Below are positions 50,512 through 60,586 of a DNA stretch of 64,000 bases, piece after piece. The stretch spans positions 1-64,000 of the forward strand of contig NZ_JAMFLG010000010.1 in NCBI RefSeq assembly GCF_023502205.1. The letters are read 5' to 3'. Made by a program: the position numbers and the translations under genes. Source of the stretch: Aquiflexum sp. TKW24L. Lineage in GTDB: Bacteria; Bacteroidota; Bacteroidia; Cytophagales; Cyclobacteriaceae. The notes under the pieces are model-generated. The model ran no database searches. It was not told where the DNA came from and was given only the letters and a program-made list of their open reading frames with translations. Position 1 is the first letter of the stretch. Each line of letters begins with the position of its first letter.

Positions 50512-52236
50512 TTGAAAAGAATCCTCATTTTCCTGTTTCCATTATTTTATATTTTCTGCTCTTCCGGATATTCTCAAGAAGGGAAATGGCTCCGTTGGGA
50601 ATTGGTAGGAGAGCTGGGTATTCAGGAAGAAGAGATTTTTAGGGATTCTGCAGCGGTTTCAAATTTTATCAGAACAAAGTATCAAGAACTGTACAGCTTG
50701 GGTTATTTGGCGCCAAGAGAAGCAGTGATCAAATCCACACCTGATTCGCTCTGGCTCAAAGTGGATACAGGGCAAAAGTTCGAATGGGTAGCGTTGAGGC
50801 CCGGCAATGTGGATCCGCTGTTGATGGTTAAAGCTGGTGTGGACATGAAAAGGTTTTCAGGAAAGCCTTTCGATTATAGACAGGTTTCGAAACTCTTTGA
50901 GTCTCTTCTCAAAGAGTCCGAAAATAGAGGTTATCCTTTTACAGCCATCCGACTGGATAGTTTGGAAAGAACAGGAAATGGTTTTTCGGGATCATTGGAC
51001 TTGGATTCAGGACCAAAAATTACTTTTGATTCCTTAAAAATCACAGGTGACACCAAAACTAAGCCTGAATTCTTATCCCGTTTTTTACAGATCAGGCGTG
51101 GAGAGGTTTTTTCCCAGAAAAAGATTGATGAAGGAATACAGCAAATCCGCGGACTTCCATACCTCAAATGGGCTGGAGAACCTGAATTGAGTTTTCAAAA
51201 CGAGGAAGCGACCTTATACCTCCCGATCAACGACAGAAGAATCAATTCCATTGATGGTATCATCGGTTTTTTGCCAAATGAAAATGAGGGAGGCAAAATG
51301 CTGGTAACGGGCCAATTCGACATTGCACTTTATAATGTAGCCGGGACCGGCCGGAATTATGAATTGCATTGGCAGCGGTTCAACCAACTATCACAAACCT
51401 TGAAGATAGCAGGATTTGAACCTTTGCTTCTCGGGTCAAACATCGATGCAAGCATTTCTTTTTCTCTTTTGAAAGAAGACACTACTTTTCTCAATAGGGA
51501 TTTCCGACTCAATTTTGGATATAGGTTCAATTCTGACGGCTATCTCAGTTTCTTCACCAGAAGGCAGGCAGGGGATTTGCTTGCCGTCTATGGACTTGAA
51601 GAAATTACCCAGCTTCCAGAGGCGGGTGATTTTAGGTTCAATAATTACGGCCTGAATTATCGCCATATCTGGCTTGATGATGTTTTCTTTCCTAGAAGAG
51701 GGGCTTTGGCTCAAATAGAATTTGCAATTGGCAATAAAAACATATTGCAGAATACGGGCCTTCCACCTAGTCTGTATGAAGATATTGAACTCAAAACATT
51801 ACAATATTATATGGAGGGCAAGTTGGAAAAGCATATTTATTTTTCACCGCGCTGGGGGATTTTCACTAGACTAGCAGGAGGCATGGTAGAAAATAAAAAT
51901 ATTCTATTAAATGACCTTTTCAGAATCGGAGGTCTTCAAAGTGTCAGGGGCTTCAATGAAAATTTCTTTTTTGCTGACAAATACCTCTATCTCAATTTTG
52001 AGCCGAGGTTTTATTTTGATACCTACTCTTATTTTATGATTTTTGCCGATATGGGAAGATTTGGAAACAGCATTCAAGACCTTGGAATAGATACTACCTT
52101 CTCTGCAGGGATGGGATTGAGTCTTGAGACAGGAAACGGTATCTTCAATTTCATATATGGTTTGGGGCGGTCTAACAACCAGGATTTTTCACTTAACCTT
52201 TCCAAAATTCATTTTGGATATACCGGTAGATTCTAA
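50512..52236 (+). CDS. Omp85-superfamily outer-membrane protein
   Basis: A 574-residue precursor with signal peptide (RILIFLFPLFYIFCSSGYSQ), one or two POTRA-like domains (~30-240; ITFDSLKITGDTKTKPEFLS) and a C-terminal 16-strand barrel (~245-574) with the Omp85 segment GGLQSVRGFNENFF near residue 480 and a final aromatic residue. It is smaller than BamA and may be a specialised assembly or translocation protein. The start is a TTG at 50512, because an in-frame stop at 50494 excludes any ATG upstream. The next gene begins 3 bp after its stop. Confidence 0.88.
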   Translation: MKRILIFLFPLFYIFCSSGYSQEGKWLRWELVGELGIQEEEIFRDSAAVSNFIRTKYQELYSLGYLAPREAVIKSTPDSLWLKVDTGQKFEWVALRPGNVDPLLMVKAGVDMKRFSGKPFDYRQVSKLFESLLKESENRGYPFTAIRLDSLERTGNGFSGSLDLDSGPKITFDSLKITGDTKTKPEFLSRFLQIRRGEVFSQKKIDEGIQQIRGLPYLKWAGEPELSFQNEEATLYLPINDRRINSIDGIIGFLPNENEGGKMLVTGQFDIALYNVAGTGRNYELHWQRFNQLSQTLKIAGFEPLLLGSNIDASISFSLLKEDTTFLNRDFRLNFGYRFNSDGYLSFFTRRQAGDLLAVYGLEEITQLPEAGDFRFNNYGLNYRHIWLDDVFFPRRGALAQIEFAIGNKNILQNTGLPPSLYEDIELKTLQYYMEGKLEKHIYFSPRWGIFTRLAGGMVENKNILLNDLFRIGGLQSVRGFNENFFFADKYLYLNFEPRFYFDTYSYFMIFADMGRFGNSIQDLGIDTTFSAGMGLSLETGNGIFNFIYGLGRSNNQDFSLNLSKIHFGYTGRF

Positions 52237-52239
52237 CAC

Positions 52240-53358
52240 ATGAAAAAAACACAAATCAGATTTTTGCTATTTTTGCTTTTTTCAGGGGTTTCTTTTGGGG
52301 GATTTTCCCAGGTTTTGGAAAACTATAACCATGGCATCCGCGAGATGTATCCCGAAACTATCCGAAAATCAAACACTGAAATACAGGTTAATCTGGATCT
52401 GAAGACTTTTCCCGGCAGCAGTTTTAAATTTGGCCTTCCTGCAAAATCAACTTTGTTTTTGGATAATAAATTATGGTTTCAGACCAAGGATGATACCACG
52501 TTTGTCATTGCTCTGGCTGACTTAGAAAGTTTCGGGTCAGATTTGGATTCCATTGGCACGTCTATGACCATTATCAAAAAAGGAATCAGTGCAAGTGATA
52601 TTTCTATTGAAAAAGGATTTTTTGAGAATTTGATTGCCCCGGTAGAAAAAGTAAGTGCTAAAAAATTAGTGCCTCCAAAAAGAGAATTAGATAGTTTCAA
52701 TGATTTTTTCTTTTTTGCAATTATTACAATATTGTTCCTGATTGCTGTCTATAAATTAATTTTTCCATTGGTGCTCAAATTGATATTGATGCCCACCTCA
52801 GTATTTTCGGCAGAGGATTTTTCGGAATCCAATTCTGTGCAGAAGTTCTTTTCTTTGGACGTCATATTTTATTTGATGTTAATGAATATGATGGCTTTTT
52901 TGCTGCTCATGTTTTGTGTCAAAGCAGTGGGCAATGAAAGCCTAAGGTTTATTGTAAGTGGGGACCTAAACCAGCTTTTTCTGAGTTGGCTCCTAGGATC
53001 TACCTTACTTATATTCATTGCTGTTTTGAAATTCGCACTCTTGAGGTTTCTTGGATATGTGTTTGATTTGAAAAAAATTGTGATTCCCCATTTCTTTTAC
53101 ATGCTGAGGATTATTTCCATAACAATATTTGTAATCGCATTCATTGTCAGCGTTATTGTTCTGAACGGATACTTTGAATTAGAAATAACAGTAAAATATT
53201 TGCTTTATGGCTTTTTTGGGATTTATATGGTTGGCGTGCTAATGCTTTTTCTAATCATGTCAAATAGAGTGTCTTTTAAAAATTACCATTTATTTGTTTA
53301 CATTTGCAGCGCGGAAATAGTCCCTCTTTTATTCCTATCGAAAGTAATCATAGGGTAA
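52240..53358 (+). CDS. DUF4271 membrane protein
   Basis: A 372-residue precursor with signal peptide (FLLFLLFSGVSFGGFSQ), a ~140-residue non-membrane region and then six or so hydrophobic helices (~150-370), matching DUF4271, a family confined to Bacteroidota. It is co-directional with and 3 bp after the Omp85 gene and precedes hemD. The combination Omp85-DUF4271-HemD is compact, but I know of no established function. An envelope role is likely. Confidence 0.82.
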   Translation: MKKTQIRFLLFLLFSGVSFGGFSQVLENYNHGIREMYPETIRKSNTEIQVNLDLKTFPGSSFKFGLPAKSTLFLDNKLWFQTKDDTTFVIALADLESFGSDLDSIGTSMTIIKKGISASDISIEKGFFENLIAPVEKVSAKKLVPPKRELDSFNDFFFFAIITILFLIAVYKLIFPLVLKLILMPTSVFSAEDFSESNSVQKFFSLDVIFYLMLMNMMAFLLLMFCVKAVGNESLRFIVSGDLNQLFLSWLLGSTLLIFIAVLKFALLRFLGYVFDLKKIVIPHFFYMLRIISITIFVIAFIVSVIVLNGYFELEITVKYLLYGFFGIYMVGVLMLFLIMSNRVSFKNYHLFVYICSAEIVPLLFLSKVIIG

Positions 53359-53393
53359 GATCAAGTGCAAAAGTTCAAATGCTGAAGTGAAAT

Positions 53394-54170
53394 ATGACGA
53401 CTAAATCTACCAAAGACAGATTAAACCAGGTAAAAAGTATATTAGTTTCTCAGCCAAAGCCAACAGATGAGAAATCACCATATTTTCAATTAGCTGAAAA
53501 ATACCATTTAAAGATAGATTTCAGGCCATTTATTCAGGTTGAGCCAGTTTCAGTAAAGGATTTCAGGAGGCAGAAGATTGATATACTCAAGCATACTGCA
53601 ATTATTTTTACAAGTAGGAATGCAATTGACCATTTTTTTACAATCTGCAAAGAACTTAAAGTGGAGATGCCTGCTGACATGAAGTATTTTTGTATATCTG
53701 ACCAGACTGCTCATTACCTTCAAAAATATATCGTAATCCGTAAGCGGAAGCTCTATGTTGGTCAAAAAACCGCAGCAGATCTCTTTGATTATTTTAAAAA
53801 GCATAAATCAGAGAAATATCTGTTTCCATGTTCAGATATCCGAAAAGATGAAATCCCGGAATATATGGCAAAGAACAATATTTCATACACAGAAGCCATC
53901 ATTTACCATACTGTAGCAGCAGACCTTTCGGATCTCCGAGACATCAAATATGACATCTTGGCTTTTTTCTCTCCCTCAGGTATTAAATCATTGAAGCAAA
54001 ATTTCCCTGATTTCCAACAAAATAACACTAGAATTGCCGCTTTTGGACCAACCACCGCCAAAGAGGTAAGGGAACATGATTTGATTTTGGACATAGAAGC
54101 TCCTATGCCAAATGCACCAAGTATGACAGGAGCACTCGAACTTTACATAAAAAAGGCAAATAATTTGTGA
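53394..54170 (+). CDS. hemD: Uroporphyrinogen-III synthase
   Basis: The 258-residue protein matches the HemD fold by its alternating domains and weakly conserved family points: AIIFTSRNAIDHFF, FCISDQTAHYLQKY and LAFFSPSGIKSLKQNFP followed by AAFGPTTAKE. The reaction closes and inverts hydroxymethylbilane to uroporphyrinogen III in tetrapyrrole synthesis. It lies 36 bp after DUF4271 and 72 bp before porP/sprF, so it may belong to either unit. Confidence 0.85.
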   Translation: MTTKSTKDRLNQVKSILVSQPKPTDEKSPYFQLAEKYHLKIDFRPFIQVEPVSVKDFRRQKIDILKHTAIIFTSRNAIDHFFTICKELKVEMPADMKYFCISDQTAHYLQKYIVIRKRKLYVGQKTAADLFDYFKKHKSEKYLFPCSDIRKDEIPEYMAKNNISYTEAIIYHTVAADLSDLRDIKYDILAFFSPSGIKSLKQNFPDFQQNNTRIAAFGPTTAKEVREHDLILDIEAPMPNAPSMTGALELYIKKANNL

Positions 54171-54242
54171 AGTTTTTAATCTTTTATAGCGAAATTGAGT
54201 TTAATTGTGTAGAATAAAGTTTACATCATTAGTTATCGGTAC

Positions 54243-55214
54243 ATGGTTAAACATATTTTTACGATATTGAAAAGCCTCCTGCTTATATTGGCAGGTAGTT
54301 TTTTTGCTTCGAGCGTCAATGGCCAACAAGATGCTCAGTTTACCCAGTATATGTATAATGGTGGATATTATAACCCTGCCTTTGCAGGAAAAGAATCAGG
54401 ATACAGGTTTTCTGCCCTACATAGGTCCCAATGGTTGAATTATTCGGGAACCGATGGTCCGGCTCCTATTACCCAATTGGTAACTGCCTCAGGCTCCATA
54501 GACAAACTTAAATTAGGTGTGGGCTTGAATTTGGTTAACGACAACATAGGTCCAACCACCAATCAGGAAGCAAATCTATCTGTGGGCTACCACAAGAGAT
54601 TAAGAAGGGGCGTTTTGAGTATTGGGGTAATGGGTGGTTTTTTTGCTACTACGATCAGGTTTGATGAGTTGAATTTTGTGAATCCCGATCCAAATATTCC
54701 GGCATCTGGAAATGAGACTCAAATGAATTTCAATTTTGGGGCAGGGGCCATTTATGACCGCACCAAATACTATTTGGGAATCAGCAGCAGACATTTGAAT
54801 GAGCCTGCCTTTGATTTCGGAGAAGGTTCTCTCGAAAACCAACTTAAAAACCATACTTACGTATTGGCAGGTTATAGAATTAAAACTTTTGCACAATGGA
54901 ATTTTGAGCCGAGTGTTTTATTGAAAACAGTCTCGTTCAATAATTTTTCTTATGATGTAAGCGTTATAGCAACATATAACCAAAAGGTAAGTGGAGGATT
55001 GGCTTTTAGGGGCGAAGAATCCGTATCACTTTTGATGGGTTACAGTATCCTAAAAGATAAATCTCTAAGGATTGGATATGCATTTGATTTGGTTGTCGGG
55101 GGTATAGAAGCCAAAGCTCCTACCAGTCATGAATTCATGTTATCCTATGTACTTCCGGACGTAACGAGGGAGTTCCAAAGGACAATCCAACGCACTCCCA
55201 GATTTAGGTTCTAA
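54243..55214 (+). CDS. PorP/SprF-type T9SS membrane protein
   Basis: A 323-residue precursor with signal peptide (LLLILAGSFFASSVNGQQ) and the typical start QDAQFTQYMYNGGYYNPAFAG, followed by beta-barrel strands ending LPDVTREFQ. PorP/SprF proteins are outer-membrane barrels that support T9SS and surface adhesin secretion. It stands immediately upstream of gldK in the conserved porP-K-L-M-N order, so it is most likely the core PorP rather than one of the many SprF paralogues. Confidence 0.9.
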   Translation: MVKHIFTILKSLLLILAGSFFASSVNGQQDAQFTQYMYNGGYYNPAFAGKESGYRFSALHRSQWLNYSGTDGPAPITQLVTASGSIDKLKLGVGLNLVNDNIGPTTNQEANLSVGYHKRLRRGVLSIGVMGGFFATTIRFDELNFVNPDPNIPASGNETQMNFNFGAGAIYDRTKYYLGISSRHLNEPAFDFGEGSLENQLKNHTYVLAGYRIKTFAQWNFEPSVLLKTVSFNNFSYDVSVIATYNQKVSGGLAFRGEESVSLLMGYSILKDKSLRIGYAFDLVVGGIEAKAPTSHEFMLSYVLPDVTREFQRTIQRTPRFRF

Positions 55215-55334
55215 AAAATAAATATTAGAAATTCAGCCATTTAATTTGTGTATTTCTAAGAATTTACTTTAATTTTCGCTCTTGTTGCTTATCCAAAAAG
55301 TGACATGAATTTGATAAATGGTTTAATGTAATTT

Positions 55335-56429
55335 ATGTCTAAAAAAATGAAGACACGCGTTTTAAGCATAATTTTAGCGGTTTTGGTAGTGGTAGTGCTA
55401 CCGGGTTGCGGACTTTTGGGCAAGAAAGGATCTGCCAGTGAAAAAGACAATAGAAGGGGTGAAGTTACGGGTGTTCCCAAGCGGGTTGTCTGGCAACAAA
55501 TCCTTCCTCAAGAAATGGTACCAATCAAAGCCGGGACTTTTTGGATGGGACAGGCGGATGAGGATATAGCCTTTTCCCAATCATCTCTCAACAAGCAGAT
55601 TACTATCTCTGAATTTTACATGGATAAGTATGAAGTATCCAACAACAAATACAGACAATTTATCGAAGCGGTAAGGTTGGGTGAGTATACTTATAGTACG
55701 CCGACCACTTTGAAGGAAGCTCCGACTTTTGATATCAACACAGTACTACCGGATACCACAGTTTGGAATACAAGTTTTACTTATCATTATGGAGATCCAT
55801 TGATGGAGTTCTACTTTGACCACCCTGCATTTGACAATTATCCTGTAGTAGGTGTCAGCTGGGAACAAGCCAATATGTATTGTCAGTGGAGAACCTATCA
55901 CCTCAATGCAAATGACAAGGCGGATTTTGATTATCCTTCTTTCAGGTTGCCTTCTGAAGCTGAGTGGGAATATGCTGCCAAAGGTGGTAAAGAAGTTGCA
56001 AAATATCCTTGGGGTGGACCATACCTTAAAAACAAAAGAGGATGCCTCATGGCCAACTTCAAACCTGGAAGAGGTAACTACATTGATGATGGATTTGCTT
56101 ACACTGCTCCTGTTGATGTTTTTGCTCCAAACGGATTTGGACTATACAACATGTCAGGTAACGTAGCAGAATGGGTATTGGATTCCTACAATGCTGTCAG
56201 CGGATCTGTGACCTGGGATTTGGATCCTAGATATGATGATCCTAACGAAAAAAGGAAAGTAGTTCGTGGCGGTTCTTGGAAAGACATCGCTCATTATCTT
56301 GAAACCAGTACCAGAACTTATGAATTCCAAGATGTAAAAACCGCTCACATCGGGTTCAGGACAGCGATGACCTACTTGGGTAGATCAGGTTCAATGGATA
56401 TCAGTAACAACAGAAGAAGAAAAAAGTAA
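55335..56429 (+). CDS. gldK: T9SS/gliding motility lipoprotein GldK (PorK)
   Basis: The 364-residue lipoprotein has the signal LVVVVLPGC. A formylglycine-generating-enzyme (SUMF1/FGE) fold spans ~60-345, with GTFWMGQAD, RLPSEAEWEYAAKGG, NMSGNVAEWVLDSY and VVRGGSWKD. In GldK the fold forms part of the periplasmic ring complex with GldN at the outer membrane. An alternative start at 55347 gives a slightly shorter signal. It is the second gene of the porP-gldKLMN cluster. Confidence 0.95.
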   Translation: MSKKMKTRVLSIILAVLVVVVLPGCGLLGKKGSASEKDNRRGEVTGVPKRVVWQQILPQEMVPIKAGTFWMGQADEDIAFSQSSLNKQITISEFYMDKYEVSNNKYRQFIEAVRLGEYTYSTPTTLKEAPTFDINTVLPDTTVWNTSFTYHYGDPLMEFYFDHPAFDNYPVVGVSWEQANMYCQWRTYHLNANDKADFDYPSFRLPSEAEWEYAAKGGKEVAKYPWGGPYLKNKRGCLMANFKPGRGNYIDDGFAYTAPVDVFAPNGFGLYNMSGNVAEWVLDSYNAVSGSVTWDLDPRYDDPNEKRKVVRGGSWKDIAHYLETSTRTYEFQDVKTAHIGFRTAMTYLGRSGSMDISNNRRRKK

Positions 56430-56480
56430 ATTGAATAATATCTTAATCACTCACACTCACCTCTAAATTTTTAAACAAAA

Positions 56481-57281
56481 ATGGCAACAAAAAACAAATC
56501 ATTCATCAACACATTCTACGGCGATATCATGCCAAAAATATATGGTATCGGAGCTGCTGTAGTTATCCTAGGAGCGATGTTCAAAATTCTTGACTGGCAA
56601 GGTGCCAGTTTGATGATCGGTGTGGGTCTTACCACAGAAGCCGCAATATTTTTTCTTTCCGCATTTGAGCCAAAGCATGAAGACGTGGACTGGTCAAAAG
56701 TTTATCCTGAACTAGCAGGTGAAGAACCGGCAGAAAGAAAATCTACCAAAAAAGATCCAAAAGACAATCTTAGCCAAAAGTTTGACGAGATGTTGTCAAA
56801 TGCCAAAATTGGGCCTGAATTGTTTGATAGCTTGGGTAAAGGAATTCAAAATCTCGCTACTTCTGCTGAAAAAATGGGGACAATTGCCGATGCTGCTGTT
56901 GCAACCAACGAATATGCCAGCAATGTGAAGACTGCTTCCAAGACTTTAGTGGATATCAACCAATCTTATGGAAAAACAGCCATGGCCTTGACCGAACTTT
57001 CATCTGCCTCTGCAGATGCCAAAGAATATCATAGCCAAGTGGTGACGGTTACCAAAAACCTTTCTGCACTAAACAATGTGTATGAGATGGAACTATTGGA
57101 TGCTCAATCGCACCTTAAAACTCTGAATAAATTCTATTCCAATATCTCTTCTGCAATGGAAGGATTGAGCGAAGCAGGAAAAGAAACAGAGCAGTTCAAA
57201 ACCGAATTGGCTAAACTCAATCAAAATGTAAGCTCATTAAATAAGGTTTATGGTGGAATGCTTTCTGCCATGAAGGGCTAA
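56481..57281 (+). CDS. gldL: GldL, T9SS motor subunit
   Basis: A 266-residue inner-membrane protein with two close N-terminal helices (~18-62: VVILGAMFKILDW, LMIGVGLTTEAAIFFLS) and a long cytoplasmic helical tail. The second helix contains the conserved glutamate (E55 region, TTEAA) used in proton-driven rotation. GldL5GldM2 forms the motor that powers gliding and secretion. It is directly upstream of gldM. Confidence 0.95.
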   Translation: MATKNKSFINTFYGDIMPKIYGIGAAVVILGAMFKILDWQGASLMIGVGLTTEAAIFFLSAFEPKHEDVDWSKVYPELAGEEPAERKSTKKDPKDNLSQKFDEMLSNAKIGPELFDSLGKGIQNLATSAEKMGTIADAAVATNEYASNVKTASKTLVDINQSYGKTAMALTELSSASADAKEYHSQVVTVTKNLSALNNVYEMELLDAQSHLKTLNKFYSNISSAMEGLSEAGKETEQFKTELAKLNQNVSSLNKVYGGMLSAMKG

Positions 57282-57319
57282 GCCCAAGTCATATAAATGT
57301 TAATCTTTTAGAAAAAAAT

Positions 57320-58921
57320 ATGGCAGGCGGAAAAGAAACACCAAGGCAGCGGATGATTGGTATGATGTACCTTGTATTGACAGCACTGCTGGCACTACAG
57401 GTGAGCAACCAGATTCTCCAAAAGTTTGTGCTGTTGAATGATGGATTGGAAAGGACTTCCAAAAATTTCATCAATAAAAATGAATTTACTGTTTCCTCTA
57501 TTGCTTCGACAGTAGAAAATCAGGGAAATAACGCAAAAGATGTACCCAAGGTTGATGCTGCAAAGGAGGTCCGAAAGGCTACTTCCGATGTTTATGCATA
57601 TTTAGAAGAATTGAAGCAGGAACTCTTGACAACTTCAAATGCGAGAGATGATCAAGGTCAGTTTAGCAACTCAGCTTTGAAAAATACGGATATTCCTGGA
57701 AATATCTTCAATAATAACAAGAAGGGATTTGAAATGCAGGAAAGGTTAAATGCCTATCCAAAAGAAATCAGTGAAATCCTTAAGAAAGTAGGAATCGAGA
57801 TGACTTTTGGTGACATTGCTAAAGATGCCAAAGACATTGAAATATTTCAAAACGACAAAGAAGTCAGAAATAAAAATTTCGTGTTTCTTAACTTTGTTAA
57901 GTCACCTGTAGGTGCGGTAATGGCTTTGATTTCTCAATATCAAAATGAAGTTTTGAATATCGAAAGTGAGTCTTTGGGTGCTATTACTTCTTCAATCGGC
58001 TCTTTCTATTACAAAGCTGATATTGTTGAAGCAAGAATTGCAGCTCTCTCAAATGTGGTTGCAGCGGGCACTAAGTTTCAAGCAGACATGTTTATAGCTT
58101 CATCCTCATCTTCAGATGCACCTCAAATGACAATTGATGGAAGGCCTGTAAGCGTTGAAAATGGCTTTGGTAAAATCGAATTTACGGCAACTCCTGCCGG
58201 TCAGTATGACGATAGGGGTTTGGCCAAAAAAATCCTAAAAGGAGAGATTGTTACCAATGTCGGTGGTGAAGAAAAAATTCTTCCTGTAGAATATGAATAC
58301 TTTGTTGCTCAACCAGTCATCAAAGTTACTTCAGAAGTAGTCAACCAGCTATATGCGGATTGCGCCAATGAATTGTTGATTGATGTTCCTGCTTTGGGGA
58401 ATAGCTACGCACCGAGTTTTACGGTTTCGAATGGTTCTTCTATCCAAGGTAGCAAGCCCGGACAATTGACAGTTATTCCCGGTGGTTCTGGGAAAGTGTT
58501 AATCGGAGTAAGTAGTGGCGGCAATAAAATTGGGGATGTGTCGTATGATATTAAGCCTGTACCTGCTCCAACTGTGAGGTTGTTTGATGGTAGAGGCCCA
58601 ATAGATTTGAGTCAGGCTTACCCTGCACCAGGACCTTCTTCATTGATCGTAGAAGCGATTCCTGAGGTAAACTTTGGAAGAACCATGGCGAAAGATGCCA
58701 AATTCGAAGTTACAGGTGGTGAAGTTATTCTTCTGAGAAATGAAGTTCCTAGAGAGAAAGTTGCCATCAACGGTAAAAACGTTGCTATCAGAAATCTTTT
58801 AGCTTCAGCAAAAAGCGGTGATGCTTTGGTTATCCGTGTTACGCAGGTTACAAGAACTAACTTCAGAGGCAATAAAATTACGAACAATCAGCCTGAAATC
58901 ATCAGGATGGCGATTAAATAA
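57320..58921 (+). CDS. gldM: GldM, T9SS motor subunit
   Basis: A 533-residue protein with one N-terminal membrane helix (~13-33: MIGMMYLVLTALLALQVSNQ) and a long periplasmic part with four tandem domains. The conserved end KITNNQPEIIRMAI marks the GldM family. Together with GldL it converts the proton gradient into rotation and contacts the GldK/GldN ring. Confidence 0.95.
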   Translation: MAGGKETPRQRMIGMMYLVLTALLALQVSNQILQKFVLLNDGLERTSKNFINKNEFTVSSIASTVENQGNNAKDVPKVDAAKEVRKATSDVYAYLEELKQELLTTSNARDDQGQFSNSALKNTDIPGNIFNNNKKGFEMQERLNAYPKEISEILKKVGIEMTFGDIAKDAKDIEIFQNDKEVRNKNFVFLNFVKSPVGAVMALISQYQNEVLNIESESLGAITSSIGSFYYKADIVEARIAALSNVVAAGTKFQADMFIASSSSSDAPQMTIDGRPVSVENGFGKIEFTATPAGQYDDRGLAKKILKGEIVTNVGGEEKILPVEYEYFVAQPVIKVTSEVVNQLYADCANELLIDVPALGNSYAPSFTVSNGSSIQGSKPGQLTVIPGGSGKVLIGVSSGGNKIGDVSYDIKPVPAPTVRLFDGRGPIDLSQAYPAPGPSSLIVEAIPEVNFGRTMAKDAKFEVTGGEVILLRNEVPREKVAINGKNVAIRNLLASAKSGDALVIRVTQVTRTNFRGNKITNNQPEIIRMAIK

Positions 58922-58960
58922 ATGATCGATGATGCCTATTTGGCATGATCATAAACAAAA

Positions 58961-59776
58961 ATGAATATGAAGCTTTATTCAAAAATCTTTGGCTTTTTTT
59001 CCCTTGGTCTTTCTCTTGTAAGCATAGAAAGCCATGCACAAGCGACAAGTGTGAATCCAGCCGGAACTGGCGATAGACAGTTCAAAATGGACACTGTTTT
59101 TTCAGCTCATCCAATTCGTGAAGACGATAAGATGTATCAGATCTCCGTGTGGAGGAGGATTGATCTTAGGGAAAAATACAATCATCCTATGTATGGATCT
59201 GGTGATACCAAAAATGATGGGATTGTCAATCAAATCTATAAAGCAATTGTAGAGGACAATGCCCTCGAGGTATTTGCGGACGATAAATTCAAGCAGCCTT
59301 TATCCATATCTGATTTCCAGTCCAATTTTTGGTTGGCCGCCAATGGAGACAGTATTTTTGTGAAGCAGTTATATTACCTTGATTTCATGGAGGATTTTGT
59401 ATTTGACAAACACCACTCACAAATCAAATTTGATGTCAAATACATCGAGTTGGTAATGCCATCCCAAACCAATGCCAATGCAGGTCAGAAAACGATCGGT
59501 TATGTCAGGTTTAAGGATTTCTATTACCACTTCAAGGACCATCCGGAAGCAAAATGGCTGATCTTCCAGAACACCGCCAAGAACTTGACCTATGATCAGG
59601 TTTTCGATCAGAGGTTGTTCAGGTCGGTAGTGAGAAGGTACACCAACCCTGATAATGCCTACGTGGCAGATTTGGTTAATTCCACCCATCCCAATCCAGA
59701 ATTGCAGGCATTCTTGAATTCCTTGGAATTTGAATATAAATTGCTTGATTTCGAAAACGGACTCTGGGAGTGGTAA
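58961..59776 (+). CDS. gldN: GldN (PorN), T9SS ring component
   Basis: A 271-residue secreted protein with signal peptide (FFSLGLSLVSIESHAQ). The core contains REDDKMYQISVWRRIDLREK and the C-terminal VRRYTNPDNAYVADLVN, typical of GldN. It forms the outer-membrane-associated ring with GldK. It ends the conserved porP-gldKLMN gene order, and a terminator follows. Confidence 0.95.
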   Translation: MNMKLYSKIFGFFSLGLSLVSIESHAQATSVNPAGTGDRQFKMDTVFSAHPIREDDKMYQISVWRRIDLREKYNHPMYGSGDTKNDGIVNQIYKAIVEDNALEVFADDKFKQPLSISDFQSNFWLAANGDSIFVKQLYYLDFMEDFVFDKHHSQIKFDVKYIELVMPSQTNANAGQKTIGYVRFKDFYYHFKDHPEAKWLIFQNTAKNLTYDQVFDQRLFRSVVRRYTNPDNAYVADLVNSTHPNPELQAFLNSLEFEYKLLDFENGLWEW

Positions 59777-59807
59777 AAACCTAGGATTCCAACAATACAT
59801 AAGTATA

Positions 59808-59840
59808 AAGGCTATCAGATTTCTGGTAGCCTTTGTTTTT
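59808..59840 (+). terminator. Rho-independent terminator of the T9SS operon
   Basis: The eleven-base stem AAGGCTATCAG / CTGGTAGCCTT with a 4-base loop and a following T-rich tract lies 32 bp after gldN. Confidence 0.85.
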
Positions 59841-59897
59841 ATGGCAAATCGGCAATATGGGCATAGGATCTCATAAGGCGTTTCAAATATTATACCC

Positions 59898-59934
59898 AAA
59901 AAAAAGGCAATCAGATTGACCTGAATGCCTTTTT
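59898..59934 (-). terminator. Rho-independent terminator of ndk
   Basis: On the minus strand the stem AAAAAGGCATTCAGG / CTGATTGCCTTTTTT follows the ndk stop by about 40 bp. It faces the gldN terminator. Confidence 0.8.
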
Positions 59935-59976
59935 AATAAATCTTTGGAAGGTTTTCTTTCCCAAAAATTCTGTGAA

Positions 59977-60399
59977 TTACAATACCCTTTCGAACTGGCT
60001 GAAATAGAAATTGCCTTCAATCTGGGCATTTTCATCTGAATCAGATCCATGCACAGCATTGGCTTCTATTGATGTTGCGAATATTTTTCTGATCGTCCCT
60101 TCAGCAGCATTCGCGGGATTGGTGGCACCGATCAAAGTTCTGAAATCTTCCACTGCATTGTCTTTTTCCAAAATTGCGGCAATGATAGGTCCTGAGGACA
60201 TATACTTGCAAAGATCTGCGTAAAACGGTCTTTCTTTGTGTACTTCATAAAATTTTCCGGCCAATTCTGGTGTCAGTTGTGTCGCTTTTAGCGCTACAAT
60301 TTTGAATCCTGCCCCCTCAATCATTTTTAATATTGCTCCGGAATTGCCGGCTCCAAATGCGTCCGGCTTAATCATTGTGAAAGTTCTATTACCTGCCAT
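59977..60399 (-). CDS. ndk: Nucleoside diphosphate kinase
   Basis: The 140-residue enzyme has the family start [11 protein letters not shown] and the phosphorylated histidine H117 in [13 protein letters not shown]. It balances nucleoside triphosphate pools by phosphate transfer. The longer open frame of 183 residues is not used because it would add a non-conserved leader overlapping the divergent gene region; the ATG at 60399 gives the canonical length. Confidence 0.96.
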   Translation of the reverse strand: MAGNRTFTMIKPDAFGAGNSGAILKMIEGAGFKIVALKATQLTPELAGKFYEVHKERPFYADLCKYMSSGPIIAAILEKDNAVEDFRTLIGATNPANAAEGTIRKIFATSIEANAVHGSDSDENAQIEGNFYFSQFERVL

Positions 60400-60586
60400 T
60401 GTTAATGTTTTTGTAGGTTTAAATTTGGGTGCAAAAATACATGAATTCGTTGGATCTCCGAATAATGATTGTAAAATCTCTGTTATCTGATTCAGATTTA
60501 GCCCTTTAACACCATTGGGATTTTTCAAAAATTATCCTGACCTTTGCGGACTATGTTCCTCAAGGGGAGTGTACAAAGGCAATCAA

